Positions 24,680 through 32,448 of a stretch of DNA of 47,243 bases are shown piece by piece (position 1 is the stretch's first letter; the number at the start of each line of letters is the position of its first letter). Source of the DNA: Pseudonocardiales bacterium. Lineage in GTDB: Bacteria; Actinomycetota; Actinomycetes; Mycobacteriales; Pseudonocardiaceae. Made by a program: the position numbers and the translations under genes. Where the stretch lies: NCBI GenBank assembly GCA_019241525.1, contig JAFAWY010000032.1:1-47243 (forward strand). Reading direction: 5' to 3'. Below the pieces are notes generated by a model. It was not told the origin of the DNA and made no database searches. It saw nothing but the letters and a program-made list of their open reading frames with translations.

Positions 24680-25587
24680 GACACCGCCTGAGCGGGAACC
24701 GCGATCCGGACCCCGCCGTTCTCGGTGAGAAGTGGCAGCGGGTCCAGGTGTGCTTCCGCTGTCGATGACGCCTGGCTGACGTCGCTCCAGCCACGACCAG
24801 CCCTGACCACGTCATAACGTTGCGTGCAGCCGGGACAGGTCAACAAAGCGCCCGAGAGTTTCCCACCGGCCAGTCCGGAGCCGCAGGCTGGGCAGCGGTC
24901 GGTGTAGGCGTACAGACTGCCGGCCACGTTGCACACCACCGCGGCCGTGTCGGCGACCAGTTTGGGAACCACCTGGCCTTGACCGAGGTTCTCGATCCCG
25001 TCGATTTCCACCCAGGTCGACGCAGGTGCCTCTGGCTGCTTGCTCACCTGGGCCAGTGGCAACAGGGTGCGCCCCTCGGGCGCGGACAGGCCCGAAGCCG
25101 ATTCGGGCACCATCCCCTCTACCTCTACCTTAGTGACCTCGGGGGCAACGTCTTCGATTCCTTTCTCGATAGCCATCTTCACGGTGAGCGCGGAGGACGG
25201 GCAGCCGTCACAGCTGCCCGCCAACCGCAACCGCACCGTGCCGTCGTCGTCGAGCCCGAGGTACTCGACGTCGCCAGCGTGCGATCCGAGGTAGGGCCGA
25301 ACCCGATCGAGGGCAGCGAGAACGCGTTCCTCGGTGCTCTGCGGGTGCAGGTCGTGCAGCACCAGCAGGCCGGCCACTGCCTTGTCAGCGAGCAGTGGAG
25401 CGGCGGCCCGCTCGTCGAGTAGTTCCATGATGCGGGCCAGGCCTGCACCGTAGAAGTCGACGAGCAGACCAACTAGCTCCTCGGCTCGCCCGGCGATCTC
25501 GGGGTCGGGGACCGAGGCGAACTCAGCGAGTAGCGCCTCGACCCTTTCCCCTACCGCCTGGATATCCGTTGTGTTGCTAACAGGCAC
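24676..25587 (-). CDS. NifU-C-terminal domain fused to a four-Cys Rieske-like domain
   Basis: A 303-residue product. The first 80 residues are helical. Residues about 85-160 are an Nfu/NifU C-terminal-type domain with GSCDGCPSS (Cys126, Cys129) for a shared [4Fe-4S] cluster. Residues about 190-265 look like a Rieske-fold segment (VVCNVAGSLYAYTDRCPAC), but the two Rieske histidines are absent and the ligands read C-x2-C (232/235) and C-x2-C (251/254). This suggests a rubredoxin-like Fe or a zinc site. The gene sits just 3 bases after hhyL, start GTG 25587, so its product is probably made in proportion to the large subunit. It may feed electrons or clusters to the hydrogenase. Confidence 0.85.
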   Translation of the reverse strand: MPVSNTTDIQAVGERVEALLAEFASVPDPEIAGRAEELVGLLVDFYGAGLARIMELLDERAAAPLLADKAVAGLLVLHDLHPQSTEERVLAALDRVRPYLGSHAGDVEYLGLDDDGTVRLRLAGSCDGCPSSALTVKMAIEKGIEDVAPEVTKVEVEGMVPESASGLSAPEGRTLLPLAQVSKQPEAPASTWVEIDGIENLGQGQVVPKLVADTAAVVCNVAGSLYAYTDRCPACGSGLAGGKLSGALLTCPGCTQRYDVVRAGRGWSDVSQASSTAEAHLDPLPLLTENGGVRIAVPAQAVS

Positions 25588-25590
25588 GAC

Positions 25591-27390
25591 TCAGCCACCA
25601 GTCGTGAATGAGTGTGGCGTGTGCAGGCGTTGCATCTCCTTGCCATTTCCGAGGTACATGTGCACACCGCAGGGCAGGCACGGGTCGAAGCTGCGTACGG
25701 CCCGCATGATGTCGATGCCCTTGAAGTTCTCCGGGGGGTTCTCCTCGAAGATCGGCGTGTTCTGCACGGCGTCTTCGTAGGGGCCCGGTGTCCCGTAGAT
25801 GTCGCGGACGCTGCCGTTCCACGGAGTGGGTGGGTACGGGTGGTAGTTGGCGATCTTCCCGTCCCGGATCACCATGTGGTGCGACAGCACACCGCGGACC
25901 GCCTCGGTCCACCCGCAGCTGATCGCTTCCTTGGGCACCTTGAACGGCTCCCAGGTCTTGGTGCGACCAGCACGGACCTCGGCCAGGGCCTTCTCCACGA
26001 AGTGCAGCGCCATCGCGGCCTGGTAGGCCTGGAAGAAGCTGCGCGCCCGGTTGCGTTCGATCGCGTTCGACAGCGGCTTACCCTGCTTGTCGTACGGGAT
26101 CTTCCACTCGAAGGAGACCTCCGGCTTCGTCATCGTCCTTGGCAGGTTGACGATGATGCTCTTGCCGGTGGCCTTGACCGTGCCCGTGTCCACCAGGCCG
26201 GACAGTGCCGTCGGCCACAACCGGGCCAGCGGCCCACCACCGGTGTCGAGGGCAAGGTGGTCCGTGCCGTCGAACCACCGTGGCGACATGGTCCAGCTGT
26301 ACGGGCCATTGAAGTCACGCTTTTGCGGCCGCGGGATGGTGTGCTGGTTCCACGGGTGCCTCCGGTCCACCGGGTTACCCAGCGGGTCCCGATCGACGAA
26401 GATCTCCTGGCCCTCCCAGTCCTCGTAGTAGGAGTGGCCGAGCAGGATCCGCAACCCGAGGTTGATCTTCACCAGGTCGTTGGTGACCAGCTTTCCGTCC
26501 ACCACCACACCGGGGGTGACGAACATCTTGCGACCCCAGTTGGTCATGTTGCGGTAGTTGAAGTCGCAGTGCTCCGGGTCGTTCTGAGCGCCCCAGCAAC
26601 CCAGTAGCACCCGGCGCCGACCAACTTCTTCGTAACCAGGCAGGGCGTCGTAGAAGAAGGTGAACAGGTCTTCGTGCAGCGGCACGACCCGCTTCATGAA
26701 TTCCACGTACCGCATGAGGCGGGTGTAGTAATCGGTGAACAGCTGGTGGGTGGCCACACAGCCGATACCACCCGGGTACAGCGTGGAGGGGTGCACGTGG
26801 CGACCCTCCATGAGGCAGAACATCTCACGCGTGTAGCGGGAGACCTGCAGTGCCTCACGGTAGAACTCACCCGCCAGCGGGTTGAGCGCCCGCATGATGT
26901 CGCCGATGGTCTTGTATCCGTGAGCCTCTTCGTTCGGCGCCGCAGTGCGGTTGGCCTGATCAAGCACGCCGGGGTTGGTCTCGGCGACCATCTTCTCGCA
27001 GTAGTCGACCCCAACCAGGTTCTCCTGGAAGATGTTGTGGTCGAACATGTACTCGGCTGCTTCACCCAGGTTGATGCACCACTCGCCGAGGTGTGGCGGG
27101 ACGACACCGTAAGCCATGTTCTGGTTGTAAACCGAACAGGTGGCGTGGTTGTCCCCGCAGATACCACAGATGCGACTGGTGATGAAGTGGGCGTCGCGAG
27201 GGTCCTTGCCCTTCATGAAGATGGAGTAGCCACGGAACACCGAGGACGAGCTGTGGCACTCAGCGACTCGCTTGTTCGCGAAGTCAATCTTGGTGTAGAT
27301 GCCAAGGCTACCGACGATCCGGGTGACTGGATCCCAGACCATCTCGGTGAGTTGGCCTGTGGTGGAGCTGTGCCTTGCTGTGGTTGTCAT
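25591..27390 (-). CDS. hhyL: [NiFe]-hydrogenase large subunit, group 1h (HhyL)
   Basis: The 599-residue catalytic subunit oxidises H2 at a Ni-Fe(CN)2CO centre. The N-terminal ligand pair is in SRICGICGDNHATC (Cys75, Cys78). The C-terminal pair is in SFDPCLPCGVH (Cys571, Cys574). The protein continues for 22 residues after His577, the tail removed by the HyaD-type protease. Large stretches such as GYSIFMKGKDPRDAHFITS match the oxygen-tolerant actinobacterial (group 1h, formerly group 5) class rather than the periplasmic group 1d type. The start ATG 27390 is 32 bases after the hhyS stop. It is co-transcribed with hhyS, the NifU-like gene and the hyp genes. Confidence 0.97.
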   Translation of the reverse strand: MTTTARHSSTTGQLTEMVWDPVTRIVGSLGIYTKIDFANKRVAECHSSSSVFRGYSIFMKGKDPRDAHFITSRICGICGDNHATCSVYNQNMAYGVVPPHLGEWCINLGEAAEYMFDHNIFQENLVGVDYCEKMVAETNPGVLDQANRTAAPNEEAHGYKTIGDIMRALNPLAGEFYREALQVSRYTREMFCLMEGRHVHPSTLYPGGIGCVATHQLFTDYYTRLMRYVEFMKRVVPLHEDLFTFFYDALPGYEEVGRRRVLLGCWGAQNDPEHCDFNYRNMTNWGRKMFVTPGVVVDGKLVTNDLVKINLGLRILLGHSYYEDWEGQEIFVDRDPLGNPVDRRHPWNQHTIPRPQKRDFNGPYSWTMSPRWFDGTDHLALDTGGGPLARLWPTALSGLVDTGTVKATGKSIIVNLPRTMTKPEVSFEWKIPYDKQGKPLSNAIERNRARSFFQAYQAAMALHFVEKALAEVRAGRTKTWEPFKVPKEAISCGWTEAVRGVLSHHMVIRDGKIANYHPYPPTPWNGSVRDIYGTPGPYEDAVQNTPIFEENPPENFKGIDIMRAVRSFDPCLPCGVHMYLGNGKEMQRLHTPHSFTTGG

Positions 27391-27422
27391 CGTCTAGATG
27401 CCTTTCTCCAGCCGGTCGGCGA

Positions 27423-28457
27423 TCACCAGGACGGCTTGTAGCCGGTCAAGAGCTGGTTGCCCTTCTTACGCCACTTGGGCTCGCTGTCGGTCTTCTTCAG
27501 CGTGATGTTGCGCAGCGACCGGATGACTGAGCCGTAGGCCAGGCTCGCGGTCCCTGACACCAGAGAGCCCGGAGGTGCGTCCATGAACGGCATGAACTTG
27601 TCCGGGAATCCGGGCATGGTGCAGCCGATGCAGATACCACCCACGTTCGGGCAGCCACCCACACCGTTGATCCAGCCTCGCTTGGGCACATTGCACTTCA
27701 CCACCGGGCCCCAGCAGCCGATCTTCACCAAGCACTTCGGTGAGTCGTAGGTCTTGGCGAACTCGCCCTGCTCGTAGTAGCCGGCGCGGTCACAACCCTC
27801 GTGCACGGTCTTGCCGTATAGCCACTGCGGGCGCAGGTGCTCGTCCAATGGGATCATCGGCGCGGCACCGGCGGCCTGGTATAGCAGGTACAGAATCGTC
27901 TCCGACAGGTTGTCCGGGTGGACCGGGCAACCGGGGACGCAGACGATCGGGATTCCAGCCTTGGACTTCCAGTCCCAGCCGAGGTAGTCAGGCACCCCCA
28001 TGGCACCGGTCGGGTTACCCGACATACCGTGGATGCCGCCGTAAGTGGCGCAGGTGCCGACGGCAAGCACGATCGTCGCCTTGGGTGCCAACCGATCGAT
28101 CCATTCATTGATGGTGATCGGCTGGTTGGTGTCCGGGTGCCTTCCGAAACCGGTGAAGTAACCCTCGCCGTTGATTGACTCGTTCGGGACGGAGCCTTCC
28201 AGGACGAGAACGAAGGGTTCCAACTCGCCCCGGTCAGCTTTCCAGAACCACTCGATGAAGTTGTCGGCACCTTGTTCCGGGCCGCATTCGAAATCGATCA
28301 GGGGCCAGTGCACTGCGATCTTGGGCAGGCCGGGAAGTGCTCCCAGCGCAATCTCTTCAATGCTCGGTTGCGTTGCAGCTGTCAGCGCAACCGAGTCTCC
28401 ATCGCAGGACAGTCCGCAGTTGATCCAGAGGATATGAATTGGGCTCTCTTCAGACAT
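27423..28457 (-). CDS. hhyS: [NiFe]-hydrogenase small subunit, group 1h (HhyS)
   Basis: The 344-residue electron-transfer subunit carries three Fe-S clusters. It has no twin-arginine signal peptide, so the enzyme is cytoplasmic or attached to the inner membrane face. The proximal-cluster motif that is C-x2-C in standard enzymes reads NCGLSCDGDSVALT, i.e. Cys18 and Asp21. The 3Cys-1Asp ligation is the hallmark of the actinobacterial class, known from the Cupriavidus necator AH enzyme structure. Further ligands are in VGTCATYGG, VPGCPVHPDNLSE, VHEGCDRAGYYE, GCWGPVVKCNVPKRGW and GGICIGCTMPGFPDKF. The start is ATG 28457, after an AGGGGAT box. Confidence 0.97.
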   Translation of the reverse strand: MSEESPIHILWINCGLSCDGDSVALTAATQPSIEEIALGALPGLPKIAVHWPLIDFECGPEQGADNFIEWFWKADRGELEPFVLVLEGSVPNESINGEGYFTGFGRHPDTNQPITINEWIDRLAPKATIVLAVGTCATYGGIHGMSGNPTGAMGVPDYLGWDWKSKAGIPIVCVPGCPVHPDNLSETILYLLYQAAGAAPMIPLDEHLRPQWLYGKTVHEGCDRAGYYEQGEFAKTYDSPKCLVKIGCWGPVVKCNVPKRGWINGVGGCPNVGGICIGCTMPGFPDKFMPFMDAPPGSLVSGTASLAYGSVIRSLRNITLKKTDSEPKWRKKGNQLLTGYKPSW

Positions 28458-28480
28458 GATCCCCTACTCCACGAGCGACC

Positions 28481-29260
28481 TCACGTCGCTCCTAATCGTG
28501 CCGGATCTCGCCTTCCGGTGGTCAGCTCGTTGAGCGTGAGCTCCCACAGCGTGTGGTAAATCGTGGTTTGAGCCTCCTGAATCCGGTGCACGGAAGCAGA
28601 AGGCACCACGAACAGGTGGTCGATGCTGCCCAGCTCAGCCATCGCCCCACCCTCGTAGCCCGCCAGACCGACGGTGAGCAGGCCACGCCTGCCCGCCTCC
28701 TCGAAGGCGCGCACGAGATTGGTGGAGTTGCCTGAAGTGGATAGCCCGACGACGACGTCACCGCGCCGCCCGAACGCTGCGATCTGCCGGGCGAAGACGA
28801 CGTCAAATGAGACGTCATTCGACAGCGCCGTCAAGACCGCGATATCACCGGTGAGCGCGAAGGCGGGCAATGCCCGCCGTCCCGAACCCGGATGCAAAAA
28901 CAGGCTCGCGAGGTCGGCTGCGTCAGTACAGCTTCCCCCGTTGCCGATGGCGAACAACCGGCCGCCGTTGGCGAACGACTCCGCCATTGCTGAAGCGCAT
29001 GCGGCCAGCCGCTGACTTTCCCGAGCCAGCACCTCTCGCCGCAACGCGACAATCTCGTGCACCTTTTCCACGGTGGAACGGCGCACCTCGGCCAAGACCG
29101 TCTCCAGATTTCCTGCCACGGAGCTGGCTTGGCCGACGTCTTGAGGATGTGCGTACAAGAATGGGTACAGGGTCGCCAAGTCATCCGAACGGGACTGGTC
29201 GTCGGACAATGACCGGGCCGTGGGTTCCGTGCTGCCCCGCCTGTTGGGTGCCGGCCTCAT
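28481..29260 (-). CDS. SIS-domain protein, GmhA (phosphoheptose isomerase)-like, copy 1
   Basis: The 259-residue product has a GmhA-type SIS domain in its C-terminal two thirds: NGGRLFAIGNGGSCTDAADLA, PAFALTGDIAVLTALSNDVS and VVVGLSTSGNSTNLVRAFEEA, a sugar-phosphate-binding pattern. The N-terminal 60 residues are a linker and a helix. GmhA isomerises sedoheptulose 7-phosphate, but no heptose operon is present here. The open frame extends upstream, but ATG 29260 overlaps the stop of the HypC-like gene (TGATG) and is the coupled start. The gene is 23 bases before hhyS. I infer a small-molecule or assembly role for the hydrogenase; the true substrate is unknown. Confidence 0.85.
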   Translation of the reverse strand: MRPAPNRRGSTEPTARSLSDDQSRSDDLATLYPFLYAHPQDVGQASSVAGNLETVLAEVRRSTVEKVHEIVALRREVLARESQRLAACASAMAESFANGGRLFAIGNGGSCTDAADLASLFLHPGSGRRALPAFALTGDIAVLTALSNDVSFDVVFARQIAAFGRRGDVVVGLSTSGNSTNLVRAFEEAGRRGLLTVGLAGYEGGAMAELGSIDHLFVVPSASVHRIQEAQTTIYHTLWELTLNELTTGRRDPARLGAT

Positions 29261-29472
29261 CCCGGGCCCCCGATAAGCGCGATCGCCTCCTTGGCATGAA
29301 CGAGGATTTCGTCTCCGACCTTCGCTGACACGAACGCGACGCTTACTTCCTCGATGGTTGATCCGGTATCCACCATCGCCAAGTCGTTGGGCAGTAGCTC
29401 GACAACGCGGACTGCGACAGCTTGGTCCGAGCAGGTGATGCACACATCGCCATGGCATTCGGGAATGGTCAT
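29257..29472 (-). CDS. Divergent second HypC-like protein
   Basis: A 71-residue product with the body of a HypC/HupF chaperone (AVAVRVVELLPNDLAMVDTG, EVSVAFVSAKVGDEILVHA). The first residues read MTIPECHGDVCITCSD, so Cys is at 6, 11 and 14 instead of the invariant Cys2 of MCL. It overlaps the upstream SIS gene stop and the downstream SIS gene start by four bases each. As it is placed before hhyS and hhyL, it may be the large-subunit-specific chaperone, as HypC paralogues often are, or a metal-binding variant. Confidence 0.82.
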   Translation of the reverse strand: MTIPECHGDVCITCSDQAVAVRVVELLPNDLAMVDTGSTIEEVSVAFVSAKVGDEILVHAKEAIALIGGPG

Positions 29473-30089
29473 GCGACGGCCCTCGGCTCAAGTAGGTCCG
29501 GATGTTGGAAGAACACGTGGACCAGCTCCCACAGCACGTGGTACGCCGTCACGTGCACCTCTTTGATCACGCGAGGATCTTCCGAGCGGGCTACCACGAC
29601 GTGGTCGGCGGCCGACAAGGATGCGATGCGCCCACCGTCGCTACCGACGAGGCCGATCGTGAGCATGTCCAACTCGGCGGCCACGGCCAACCCGCGTAAC
29701 ACATTGGTGCAGTTGCCGTCGGGAGAGACACCCAGCGCGATGTCGTGTGCTGATGCCAGATGGCGCAGTTGGTGAGCAAAGACCTCGTCGAAGCCTTCCT
29801 CGCCGGCGACGCCGGTCACCGTCGCGATGTCCGCAGTCAGCGAGATAGCCGGCAGCGCGCGCTTGCCCATGATCACCGGATGGACGAACTCTACGGCCAC
29901 GTGCTGGGCATCGGTGCTGGCTGTGCCGTTACCGAAGACCACCAGGGTGCCCCCTTGATGGAACCGTACCGCCATCGCATGGCAGGCAGCGGCGATCTTC
30001 GAAGCTTGGTCAGCCAGATGATATAGGGGTAGTACCCGCCGCTCGAACAATTCTGCGGCGGTGGCGGTCCTGGCTGGTGCCCCGGACAC
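29469..30089 (-). CDS. SIS-domain protein, GmhA-like, copy 2 (first gene of the hydrogenase operon)
   Basis: The 206-residue SIS/GmhA-like protein has GTLVVFGNGTASTDAQHVAVE, PAISLTADIATVTGVAGEEG and IALGVSPDGNCTNVLRGLA. The start GTG 30089 has GGGAGG 8 bases ahead (CCTCCC at 30098-30103 on +). The ATG at 30119 is in frame but has no ribosome site, so I do not use it. This is the promoter-proximal gene of the leftward hydrogenase operon. Copies 1 and 2 differ in the phosphate loop (GNGGSCTDA versus GNGTASTDA, STSGNST versus SPDGNCT), so they may not bind the same ligand. They may form a heteromer. Confidence 0.85.
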   Translation of the reverse strand: MSGAPARTATAAELFERRVLPLYHLADQASKIAAACHAMAVRFHQGGTLVVFGNGTASTDAQHVAVEFVHPVIMGKRALPAISLTADIATVTGVAGEEGFDEVFAHQLRHLASAHDIALGVSPDGNCTNVLRGLAVAAELDMLTIGLVGSDGGRIASLSAADHVVVARSEDPRVIKEVHVTAYHVLWELVHVFFQHPDLLEPRAVA

Positions 30090-30239
30090 GCCGCACACCT
30101 CCCGACCCTGGTTGGTCATGCACGCGAGTCACATCACCATAGGGGTGCTGTGATCCGGGGCACAAGGCCCCCTGTCCAGTTGGTTCATCTGGATTTCACC
30201 ACGCGGACTCGACAACCTACTGAGCCCCCGCAACCCCAC

Positions 30240-30300
30240 CCGGCATGGCGACATATCGGATTAATAGACAACCGAGAACCCCGATATGTCGCCATGTCGG
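30240..30300. repeat. Long inverted repeat in the promoter region of the hydrogenase operon
   Basis: The arm ending ATGGCGACATATCGG at 30259 faces CCGATATGTCGCCAT from 30281. The 15-base perfect match extends outward to 20 paired positions with one G-T, across a 21-base AT-rich spacer. It lies between the divergent SIS gene (30089, -) and fxsA (30383, +), 150 bases before the operon start. It may be a regulator binding site or an RNA hairpin; a dispersed repeat is also possible, since ACATATCGG recurs at 8121. Confidence 0.75.
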
Positions 30301-30382
30301 GAGCGAAGTTGACGCGTCGTTCGTTGGTGACGCGGAGGCGCGGGTATCGCGCCGCAGCCACACAGCGTCGGGAGCCCGTGCG

Positions 30383-30823
30383 ATGCCGATCTTGCTGATC
30401 TTGCTCGCTGCCACTGTCATCGAGTTGTCGGTGCTGGTCGCGGTGGGACACGCGATCGGGATCCTGGCCACGATCGGGCTGCTGATCTTGTCCTCACTGA
30501 TCGGGGCGCTCCTGCTACGGCGGGAGGGCACCCGCACGTTGACGGCTTTCATCGAAGCGATCCGCTCGCGCAGACCCCCACACCAGGAATTAGTCGACGG
30601 CATGCTGATCGCCGCCGCTGGAGTGCTAATCGTGCTGCCGGGCTTCGTGTCTGACGCGCTAGGCCTGCTGCTACTCCTGCCACCCATCCGGGCGCTGGTC
30701 CGCCGGCGGATGTTGCGCTCGGCGTCACGACGCGCGCCAGCACAATTCGCGCCGGGGGCCGTGGTCGAGGGCGAGGTCGTCGATGATCCTGAGCACCCTT
30801 CGCCGCGCAGCGAGCTTCGCTGA
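30383..30823 (+). CDS. fxsA: FxsA family membrane protein
   Basis: The 146-residue product has four hydrophobic segments: LLILLAATVIELSVLVAV, IGILATIGLLILSSLIGALL, MLIAAAGVLIVLPGF and LGLLLLLPPIRALV. LLLRREGTRTL and LVDGMLIAAAGVLIVLPGF are the FxsA signature. FxsA overproduction lets E. coli ignore F-plasmid exclusion of phage T7; the normal role is not known. ATG 30383 with GGGAG at 30369 is the start; the longer frame crosses the inverted repeat and is rejected. It stands upstream of the amidohydrolase, lnt and ppm genes as in M. tuberculosis Rv2053c. Confidence 0.92.
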   Translation: MPILLILLAATVIELSVLVAVGHAIGILATIGLLILSSLIGALLLRREGTRTLTAFIEAIRSRRPPHQELVDGMLIAAAGVLIVLPGFVSDALGLLLLLPPIRALVRRRMLRSASRRAPAQFAPGAVVEGEVVDDPEHPSPRSELR

Positions 30824-30875
30824 CCGCCTCCGTCCCCGTACCTCCGGTCCCAGCCCAGCGGCGCCGCGGCCCCTG

Positions 30876-30899
30876 CGATAGCGGAATCGATAGCGGAAT
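30876..30899 (+). repeat. Perfect 12-base tandem repeat before the amidohydrolase start
   Basis: CGATAGCGGAAT occurs twice head-to-tail (30876-30887 and 30888-30899), ending 10 bases before ATG 30910. The position suggests an operator or leader element, or simply slippage; no ribosome site is visible here. Confidence 0.7.
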
Positions 30900-30909
30900 A
30901 CTGCCGGGC

Positions 30910-32448
30910 ATGGCTTCCACGTTGCTGCTCGATGGGCATATCCCGGCGGTTGCCGGAGCCACCGCATTGGCCATCGTGGATGACACGGTGGTGTGGGCTG
31001 GTGCCGACATCACCGGACGGGAGCGCTTCCGGGACGCGGATGAAGTGCTCAGACTGCACGGGGCGCTGGTTACTCCCGCCTTCGTGGATGCCCACGTGCA
31101 CGCCACATCGGCCGGGTTGCTCGCTAAGGGACTCGATCTCCGCGGCTGCGTCAGCCTTGCTCAGTGCCTGGATCTAGTGACTCAACGGTCTGTTCCGGGC
31201 ATGGTGTTATGGGGACACGGTTGGGATGAGACCTGTTGGCCGGAGGGCCGCGCACCGACCCGTACGGAACTCGACCGGGCAGCGGGCCACGCACCGGTGT
31301 ACCTGTCCCGGATCGACGGGCACAGCGCTGCGGTGACCTCGGCATTGGTGGATCGCGCCCCGGCGGCCGTCGATTCCCCCGGTTGGGCGGCCGAGAGGCC
31401 ACTGACCCAGCAGGCGCATCATCACGTTCGCCGCGCTGCCCGAGAGTCGATCACCTGCGGTCAGCGGCGAGCTGCCCAACACACATTCCTGGACCAGGCT
31501 GCCGGCCGCGGTGTTGCAGTGGTGCACGAATGTGCGGGGCCAGACATCTCCGGGATCGACGATCTTGCAGACCTACTGGCGGCCGCCCACGGTGTCGAGG
31601 TCGTCGGGTACTGGGGCCAGGCGGTCAGCACAGCCCAGCAGGCTCGCGAGTTGCTCGCCGCGACCGGGGCGCACGGGCTAGCCGGTGACCTGTTCTGTGA
31701 CGGGTCGCTCGGTTCCCGGACTGCGTGGTTGCGCAGTCCCTATACCGACGTGCCCAGCACTCGTGGTGTGGGCTACCTGGATGAGCAACAGATCGCCGAG
31801 CATGTTGAGTCCTGCACCGTGGCCGGCGTCCAGGCCGGCTTCCACGTGATCGGAGATGCGGCGGCTGATGCGGTGATGGCCGGGTTCGGGACCGCGCAGG
31901 CCGCTGTCGGCGGCCGCGCGCTGCGGCAGTGCCGGCACCGGCTGGAGCACCTGGAGATGGTGGATCCTCACCAGGTCCGTCAACTGGCAGCCTTGGGTGT
32001 GGTGGCCAGCGTGCAGCCCGGGTTTGACGCAGCGTGGGGCGGTGCACACGGCATGTACGCGCAGCGGTTGGGGGCGTCCCGCGCGGCCGCCATGAACTGC
32101 TTGGCGCTGCTCGAGGAGGCTGGGGTGATGATCGCATTCGGCTCGGATGCCCCGGTCACACCAGTCGACCCGTGGGCCGCGGTCCGTGCCGCTGTCCACC
32201 ACCACAGTCCCGGCTCGGCGATCGACATCGGGCAGGCGGTAGCTGCACACACTCGCGGGGGGTACCAAGCAGCTGCCGCGCGCGATTCGCTGGCCGGCAC
32301 CCTGCTTCCGGGGGCTCCGGCGTCCTACGCGATCTGGGACGGCGCCGGAGTCACCGACGCCGGATTCTCGGACATTGGCTCACCCAGGTGCCTGCGCACG
32401 GTTCATCGAGGGCGGATCCTGTTTGAACAGGCAGGTGCACTGGTGTGA
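30910..32448 (+). CDS. Amidohydrolase, YtcJ-like (amidohydrolase 3 family)
   Basis: A 512-residue metal-dependent hydrolase. The small beta domain starts MASTLLLDGHIPAV and LVTPAFVDAHVHAT gives the H-x-H metal motif near residue 62. GHGWDETCWPEGRAPTRTEL, DGHSAAVTSA and DLFCDGSLGSRTAWL follow. FHVIGDAAADAVMA, HRLEHLEMV and AFGSDAPVTPVDPW supply the remaining ligands, including the final Asp. The family removes N-acyl or formyl groups, but the substrate is not predictable. ATG 30910 has a weak ribosome site. Its TGA overlaps the GTG start of lnt (GTGA), so the two are coupled. The locus corresponds to Rv2052c in position only; I do not claim orthology. Confidence 0.9.
   Translation: MASTLLLDGHIPAVAGATALAIVDDTVVWAGADITGRERFRDADEVLRLHGALVTPAFVDAHVHATSAGLLAKGLDLRGCVSLAQCLDLVTQRSVPGMVLWGHGWDETCWPEGRAPTRTELDRAAGHAPVYLSRIDGHSAAVTSALVDRAPAAVDSPGWAAERPLTQQAHHHVRRAARESITCGQRRAAQHTFLDQAAGRGVAVVHECAGPDISGIDDLADLLAAAHGVEVVGYWGQAVSTAQQARELLAATGAHGLAGDLFCDGSLGSRTAWLRSPYTDVPSTRGVGYLDEQQIAEHVESCTVAGVQAGFHVIGDAAADAVMAGFGTAQAAVGGRALRQCRHRLEHLEMVDPHQVRQLAALGVVASVQPGFDAAWGGAHGMYAQRLGASRAAAMNCLALLEEAGVMIAFGSDAPVTPVDPWAAVRAAVHHHSPGSAIDIGQAVAAHTRGGYQAAAARDSLAGTLLPGAPASYAIWDGAGVTDAGFSDIGSPRCLRTVHRGRILFEQAGALV

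Noticed and set aside
25612-26607. 331-codon open frame on + over hhyL
   Set aside because: It is the GC-biased shadow of hhyL; the translation is Val/Arg-rich with no domain and no ribosome site.
30090-30119. ATG 30119 as start of the first SIS gene
   Set aside because: No ribosome site before it, whereas GTG 30089 has GGGAGG at ideal distance.
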